Origin: Chrysochromulina parva
Lineage: Eukaryota; Haptophyta; Prymnesiales; Chrysochromulinaceae
Assembly: GCA_002887195.1 (NCBI GenBank)
Contig: PJAB01000352.1
Coordinates: forward strand, 1 to 29,005
Reading direction: 5' to 3'
DNA: 29,005 bases
The translations under genes were made by a program, and so were the position numbers. Shown here one piece after another: positions 25,011-29,005 of the stretch (its first letter is position 1; each line of letters opens with the position of its first letter). A model generated the notes under the pieces. That model had not been told where the DNA came from. It worked only from the letters and a program-made list of their open reading frames with translations, and ran no database searches.

Positions 25011-26114
25011 ATGGAGGCGATCGCGGCGGCAAGGGACGCGGCGAGTACCGAGGCTGCCCTGGAGATGTGGCAGCGTGCCCCGCAACAATTCCCCAAAGTT
25101 GCAGCCAATGCCCATGATTTCAACGCCAGTTGCTACTTGGCACTGACTTATGGCGCCTGTCGTAATCATACTTTACGCGAGAGCGACGCTGTGAGCGCCA
25201 TCCCAAAGAGTATCATCCTCACGCACAGCAGTAAGGCAGCACTCAACCCAGGCCTGATTCCGTATCTGAAGGAGCTCAACCCTGGCTGGGGGGTGCGATT
25301 CTTTAACGACGAAGACATCCTGAGGTATCTGCGCACACAGCACCCACTCGGGCTTTTGACATACCAACAAATCAGCAATCATGCGCATCGAGCCGACTTT
25401 TTCCGCTACTACTATTTGACAACACATGGAGGCTTTTACTTGGATGCCGATAATCTACCGCTTGCGCCCCTGGACAATCTCACGGCTGGCATTGACTTCG
25501 TCACTACAATCGGAGCGATCGACTATGTTCATCAGGGCATCCTCGCCTCTGCACCGCATAATCCTGCACTCGACTGCCTGCTCGTGCAATTCGTAAGATT
25601 CCCCAACCCTCCCGATATCAAGCCCCCTATCCAACTGTGGGGAACACCCTGGATTTTTCCATACCACTTCTTTGTCCGCAGCTTCTTCCTCCTCTGTTCA
25701 GCGTTGATAGGCGCGCACTTGAAGCCTAACCAGCCGTACAACCTTTTTGGACTGCGGACGGTTTTTTGGCTGTATGACGATTGCTGCCGGACATGCTGGA
25801 ATACATGCCATAGTACTCATAGTCACTTTGCTTTTGGTTCGGATCGACGGCCGGCGTTTGCGCTCGGCATTGTGAAACTGAATCCAAGGTTTGCAAAGCA
25901 ACTGGCCAGTCTGAATGCCAGTGGGCTGAGAGCGGCGCCTTCGGCTGCGAGCGTGGCTGCAAGCGTGCAATCCAGCGCAAACACTCTCTACCAACCAATG
26001 AATCGTTTGGCTAGTATCTATGACGGTCACAACAAGCACCAGGAGATACTGCCCCTCAGGCAACTCATGCCAAAGGTTGGCTTCCCGCCTCTTTGCGTTG
26101 CAGGCCTACATTGA
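25011..26114 (+). CDS. GT32-family (OCH1-like) glycosyltransferase with DxD motif
   Basis: The ATG at 25011 gives 367 residues. SAIPKSIILTHSSKA (62-76) corresponds to the IPKIIHQ start of GT32 enzymes, and LNPGWGVRFFNDEDILRYL (89-107) to the typical NPGWxxxxWxD(E/D). HRADFFRYYYLTTHGGFYLD (127-146), continuing ADNLP, is the GT-A core with D145-A-D147 as metal ligands. DYVHQGILASAPHNPAL follows (171-187). The family transfers mannose, galactose or related sugars in the Golgi. The first 60 residues lack an evident signal peptide, and the region 215-235 (FPYHFFVRSFFLLCSALIG) is hydrophobic. The C-terminal 100 residues are Cys- and His-rich and then Ala/Ser-rich, unlike the usual family end. It lies just downstream of the broken methyltransferase, same strand. 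Confidence 0.8.
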   Translation: MEAIAAARDAASTEAALEMWQRAPQQFPKVAANAHDFNASCYLALTYGACRNHTLRESDAVSAIPKSIILTHSSKAALNPGLIPYLKELNPGWGVRFFNDEDILRYLRTQHPLGLLTYQQISNHAHRADFFRYYYLTTHGGFYLDADNLPLAPLDNLTAGIDFVTTIGAIDYVHQGILASAPHNPALDCLLVQFVRFPNPPDIKPPIQLWGTPWIFPYHFFVRSFFLLCSALIGAHLKPNQPYNLFGLRTVFWLYDDCCRTCWNTCHSTHSHFAFGSDRRPAFALGIVKLNPRFAKQLASLNASGLRAAPSAASVAASVQSSANTLYQPMNRLASIYDGHNKHQEILPLRQLMPKVGFPPLCVAGLH

Positions 26115-26164
26115 CGCGAAACGGATAATGGTATGAATAAAGATAGTCGTATAAGAATTTAGAA

Positions 26165-26201
26165 AGCAACCAAAGCAACCAACCCAACCAACCCAACCAG
26201 G
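26165..26201 (+). repeat. AACC-type simple repeat
   Basis: A short microsatellite-like run of AACCAACCC/AACCAAAGC words lies between the GT32-like stop and the end of the antisense ORF. Copies are imperfect. It is in intergenic sequence. Confidence 0.6.
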
Positions 26202-26204
26202 TAA

Positions 26205-26873
26205 TCATCCCGAGAACGCTCCACATGCGTGCCGTGTGCCGGCTCGAATATGCGGCTTTTCCTTTTGCCACTCGTATTCGAAAGCGAGCGCCGAACTACG
26301 ACGTATAGTGCGTTGCATGTCGCGCTGCAGCTGGCGCGCGGGCTTCCACAGCGGCGGCCGGGTACGCGCGTACGCAGTCAGCGCCGAGTTGAACATTTTA
26401 TTTAAAGGACTCAAGAAGAAACTGCTCCTCACGAGCCCGAACAGTGCGGCCACAACAGCAACCGCGCTGAGAATGCATGCGCCTACAGTATCTAAAATAG
26501 GTTCACGTCGCAAAAACCTTCGCAGAAACCTTCCATTCTGCACGCCCCCGGTCTTGATGCTTGCGCCACTGACCCATCCCCCAGAGTACGCACAGACAAG
26601 GTCTCTCACGATGAATTCCAGCGCGGAAAGCACGAACGGCCCGTTGGAGATCACCCTCTGCGCAAACGCCTCCCAGGCTAGCCGTTGCACCGCCTGCCTC
26701 GCCTCGCTGCGCTTCGGTAATGCTTCAAGCCAGGCCTTAGACGACTGTGCGCCTGCGTCGCCTTCGATTGCAGAGGCCCTGCACAGCCAACAAGTAAAGG
26801 CGCACGTCAACCGCGTCGTGATCACCGTTTTTGACGAGGGATATTCTAATCTACTTTCGACCTTCGAGGCCAT
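26205..26873 (-). CDS. Antisense membrane-protein ORF, hypothetical
   Basis: An ATG at 26873 opens 222 residues ending at 26205. The middle and end look like real protein rather than a shadow: AWLEALPKRSEARQAVQRLA, NGPFVLSALEFIVRDLVCAY, a membrane helix LDTVGACILSAVAVVAALFG (about 127-146), then basic SPLNKMFNSALTAYARTRPP and LQRDMQRTIRRSSALAFEYE. Composition on this strand is more balanced than on the plus strand over 26236-26600. It overlaps the start of the plus-strand gene at 26611 by about 260 bases, so one of the two 5' ends is probably wrong. It may be the last exon of a gene whose upstream exons were not found. No family recognised. Confidence 0.4.
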   Translation of the reverse strand: MASKVESRLEYPSSKTVITTRLTCAFTCWLCRASAIEGDAGAQSSKAWLEALPKRSEARQAVQRLAWEAFAQRVISNGPFVLSALEFIVRDLVCAYSGGWVSGASIKTGGVQNGRFLRRFLRREPILDTVGACILSAVAVVAALFGLVRSSFFLSPLNKMFNSALTAYARTRPPLWKPARQLQRDMQRTIRRSSALAFEYEWQKEKPHIRAGTRHACGAFSG

Positions 26874-28788
26874 GTGCCAGCGCAATGGGCTTCCGCACAC
26901 TTTGGCGCTCTACCTTGGAGACCGCAAGAGGTCCGCATTGATGGCGGCGCGTTCTGCAACTCATACTCGCAGCTCGACGCATCGTATCGTGCACTCGTGG
27001 GGTCTCGCCGCGTACTCGAGCCATGCCTCAGTTGCCGGCTTGCCGTGCGAGGTTGCTGGCCGCACTCGAGTGCGCTGCGGCATCTTCTACAACATCGGCC
27101 GCACCAAACTTCTCTTCGCCGCTCAGCTGGCCCACGCTGGCTTCTCGCCTATCAACCTGGAGCTCGATGTCCTGTTGCTCCGCCCTCCGCTCGCAGCGAT
27201 TGCCCGCGTCGAGGCCGTCACCGCCGCGCAGCATCAAAACCAGAGCCTTGATGGCTGGGCTATGTTCTGCCACATAAATCGCCCCGCCGTGCGCTATAAC
27301 CTTGGCTTTCAGGTCTACAGCGTGCCCGTCACGCGCCCCGTGACTCAGTTGCTAAAGTCTGCCGCCGTCGCCGCGTTCCACGATGCGAGGTGGGATCAGG
27401 AGCAATTCAACGCGGAGATGAACGTCATGCGGCTCAAGCTGGGCCGGCTCGAGATCTGTGCACACGCCCAGCGCACGCGAATGAGTGCGCCGTTACTGAC
27501 TACGGCGGGCAGGGCGGCGCGCGCTGGCGAGTGGCTCGCCCAGGACCACCTCCCTGAGCTCCTCCACGAGCTCTACGTCGCTGGGGATGTGCGTGCTATC
27601 GGGCGACGCGCCAGCCGCGACGAAATCGGGGTCACGGCCGCCCATCTGATCGGTACGGTTTGGTACCGTCCCAAACTTCATTGGCTCATGAGCGCTCTGG
27701 CATACGACCCCGCACCCGCCCAGGTTTCCGGACGGCGCGGCTACGTGTACGTCATCATGCCTGCCCACCTCCATCAGACACCTCTCACTCCCGCCCATTC
27801 GCTGTCACTTCGGCTCACCCTCGCCCTCGGTACTGCGCTGCATCGTACGCCCGTCTTTCCCATTTTCCCCAACGACGCACCATCCCTGTGCGAGGCGGCA
27901 CGTGTGCAGCAGCGCACGGCTCCTGGGCTCAGCACGTCGCCCACATCGCCTCCCGCGCTCAATGCGACCGCCTGTAGTGCGCTCTACCAATCGCTCCAAT
28001 TTGTGGCTGGGGCCGAATGCACCGCCCTCACCGATCTGCGGGCCTGCGAGGGCTCGTTCATGCCCGCGCCCTTTCTGCGGGGGCATCTGTACCTGAACCG
28101 ATCAGCAATCCCGTGCCGCGCAATTCGGGCCTCGTGGGCCAAGGTAAGTAGCAGGCTCGAGCACCTCGCCCCCCTGCGTGGGGCGGCTGGTGCTAACGGC
28201 GGAAGCGATCATTCGGGATGCAGCCAACGTGGCGGTCACGATGGCGCCGACAACGACAATCACAATGGTGGCCAGGACTGTATGGAAGGCAGGAGGCGAC
28301 GGAGTGAAGATGATGAGCACGTAGCGCATCTGAACAACGGCACCGGCGTCGCTCTAGAAGCACCCTCACACGTGAACGCTGCGCGTGCAGAAGCCGCCCC
28401 TCAGGCGCATGCGCGCGCCCATGCGCCCCCCCAGGCAGCAGCGTGCGATCCGAATGAGGATCTCCTCGTCGTCCTTCTCGACGGCTTGCCCGAATCGGTC
28501 GCGTCGGGCGCCCTCTCGGCCGCAAACCTCTCTGCGCTCACCTCCTCGGCGCTCGACGAGTTGATTCGACCGTCATGGTCGGCTGCGGCCGCGAGCGAAT
28601 GGGAGCGTTCACTGGGGAAGGCGTGGGAGGCCGTGCCCGAGCACCTGCGCAACTCGTCGGATACGTGCCTGGCAAAGCATCTACCGTCCCAGTCGGGTCC
28701 GCTACGCCGATTCTGCCAGTCCCGATCTTCGAAGATGCTCTCCGATGCGATGGCGTGGTACGAGCGCTGGCTGAATACGTCCATCTAG
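26611..28788 (+). CDS. Large protein with nucleotide-sugar transferase-like N-terminal half and unknown second domain
   Basis: The open frame runs from 26236 (GTG) to 28788. The ATG at 26611 (MNSSAEST, 725 residues) is preferred because the earlier part looks non-coding; an ATG at 26317 is possible. Residues about 68-90 read VNRVVITVFDEGYSNLLSTF, and about 150-195 contain CGIFYNIGRTKLLFAAQLAH and SPINLELDVLLLRPP. This resembles the Nucleotid_trans/GT77 GT-A core with an E-x-D in place of D-x-D. From about 367 a second block begins (RRGYVYVIMPAHLHQTPLTP, then SLSLRLTLALGTALHRTPVF), a layout seen in some algal sugar transferases, but no family could be named. Residues about 510-610 are His/Asn/Gly/Ala-rich and include a perfect splice donor at 28144, so part may be intron. 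The C-terminus (EWERSLGKAWEAVPEHLRN) is helical. Predicted secretory-pathway role is inferred. Confidence 0.6.
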   Translation: MNSSAESTNGPLEITLCANASQASRCTACLASLRFGNASSQALDDCAPASPSIAEALHSQQVKAHVNRVVITVFDEGYSNLLSTFEAMCQRNGLPHTLALYLGDRKRSALMAARSATHTRSSTHRIVHSWGLAAYSSHASVAGLPCEVAGRTRVRCGIFYNIGRTKLLFAAQLAHAGFSPINLELDVLLLRPPLAAIARVEAVTAAQHQNQSLDGWAMFCHINRPAVRYNLGFQVYSVPVTRPVTQLLKSAAVAAFHDARWDQEQFNAEMNVMRLKLGRLEICAHAQRTRMSAPLLTTAGRAARAGEWLAQDHLPELLHELYVAGDVRAIGRRASRDEIGVTAAHLIGTVWYRPKLHWLMSALAYDPAPAQVSGRRGYVYVIMPAHLHQTPLTPAHSLSLRLTLALGTALHRTPVFPIFPNDAPSLCEAARVQQRTAPGLSTSPTSPPALNATACSALYQSLQFVAGAECTALTDLRACEGSFMPAPFLRGHLYLNRSAIPCRAIRASWAKVSSRLEHLAPLRGAAGANGGSDHSGCSQRGGHDGADNDNHNGGQDCMEGRRRRSEDDEHVAHLNNGTGVALEAPSHVNAARAEAAPQAHARAHAPPQAAACDPNEDLLVVLLDGLPESVASGALSAANLSALTSSALDELIRPSWSAAAASEWERSLGKAWEAVPEHLRNSSDTCLAKHLPSQSGPLRRFCQSRSSKMLSDAMAWYERWLNTSI
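28144..28275 (+). other. Possible intron in the large transferase-like gene
   Basis: AAG|GTAAGT at 28141-28149 is a textbook 5' splice site in phase 0. GCTAAC at 28193-28198 resembles a branch-point motif. Several AG acceptors follow; CCAG|GAC ending at 28275 keeps the phase and removes 132 bases that encode a low-complexity Gly/Asn/His-rich stretch. There is no in-frame stop, so retention is possible. The acceptor choice is a guess. Confidence 0.4.
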
Positions 28789-28850
28789 AGGCCCTACGAG
28801 CGCTTTTAAGAACACTTGGTCGCTGATTTTTGGGTTGACGCCTGAGTGAG

Positions 28851-28877
28851 CAGTGTTCCAACACTGAGTGTAACACT
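28851..28877. repeat. Two adjacent inverted repeats just after the last gene
   Basis: CAGTGTT-CC-AACACTG is a perfect 7-base-arm inverted repeat at 28851-28866. AGTGT-A-ACACT follows immediately at 28867-28877. Both arms share AGTGT. These could be part of a transposon end, a protein-binding site or a small hairpin in the 3' UTR. Confidence 0.6.
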
Positions 28878-29005
28878 ACAAGCCTTGCGACTGGGCTCCT
28901 CGGGTAGAGGGGGGCCAGCCGGTAAGTACCTGCCTGAGGGGGACCTCGGAGGCATAGAGGTCGTTGAGTCCCGAGAGGCTGAAGACTGGTGCTTAGACTG
29001 AACAG
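28878..29005. other. Unassigned right end of the window
   Basis: A plus-strand frame without an ATG runs from about 28845 to a TGA near 29001 and ends GKYLPEGDLGGIEVVESREA plus seven residues. It looks slightly protein-like but is too short to assign. A GGTAAGT at 28920-28926 could be a splice donor. No gene is claimed. Confidence 0.2.

Noticed and set aside
1..29005. Giant-virus or bacterial origin of the window
   Set aside because: No viral core genes, no operon layout or consistent Shine-Dalgarno sites. Signal peptides, intron-like segments and long low-complexity proteins favour a nuclear algal genome, though the exact taxon cannot be fixed from this window.

Overview
The window looks like nuclear DNA of a GC-rich, gene-dense unicellular eukaryote, most likely a microalga such as a haptophyte. 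That assignment is inference. What the sequence shows: genes are on both strands and not in operons; spacers are a few hundred bases; proteins have N-terminal signal peptides or single membrane helices and many N-glycosylation sequons; long Ala/Arg/Glu coiled coils and Pro/Ala low-complexity regions are common; and at least two sites look spliceosomal (a 78-base GT-AG intron near 24.3 kb and a GTAAGT donor at 28,144). No rRNA, tRNA, CRISPR, insertion sequence or viral hallmark gene was recognised.

Left part (1-10.1 kb), mostly minus strand: a plant-PMT-like methyltransferase cut by the window edge, a GT61-like glycosyltransferase whose frame breaks near its end, a phytanoyl-CoA-dioxygenase-like enzyme, an FkbM methyltransferase (plus strand), a GT77/Nucleotid_trans-type glycosyltransferase with a signal peptide, and a GT25-type glycosyltransferase with a Cys-rich tail. 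Middle (10.5-17.0 kb): two large low-complexity proteins diverge from about 15.3-15.5 kb. One is a 1597-residue protein with a degenerate short-chain-dehydrogenase domain at its N-terminus, the other a 506-residue charged coiled coil. Right part (17.8-28.8 kb): a single-pass membrane protein with two copies of an unrecognised six-cysteine repeat, a Caps_synth-type glycosyltransferase with a C-terminal membrane helix, an 854-residue hendecad-repeat coiled coil, a broken class I methyltransferase, a GT32-type glycosyltransferase with a DAD motif, an antisense membrane-protein ORF, and a large protein with a nucleotide-sugar transferase-like N-terminal half.

Taken together, six sugar transferases of different folds, three methyltransferases (one broken) and one Fe(II)/2-oxoglutarate oxygenase lie within 29 kb. 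This would fit making and decorating a secreted or surface glycan in the Golgi, but the genes face both ways and co-function is inferred only from proximity. The most informative locus is the broken methyltransferase at 23.7-24.7 kb. It has a 46-base tandem duplication, a 7-base tandem duplication and a third frame break, plus a short intron with the same 7-base word at both ends.
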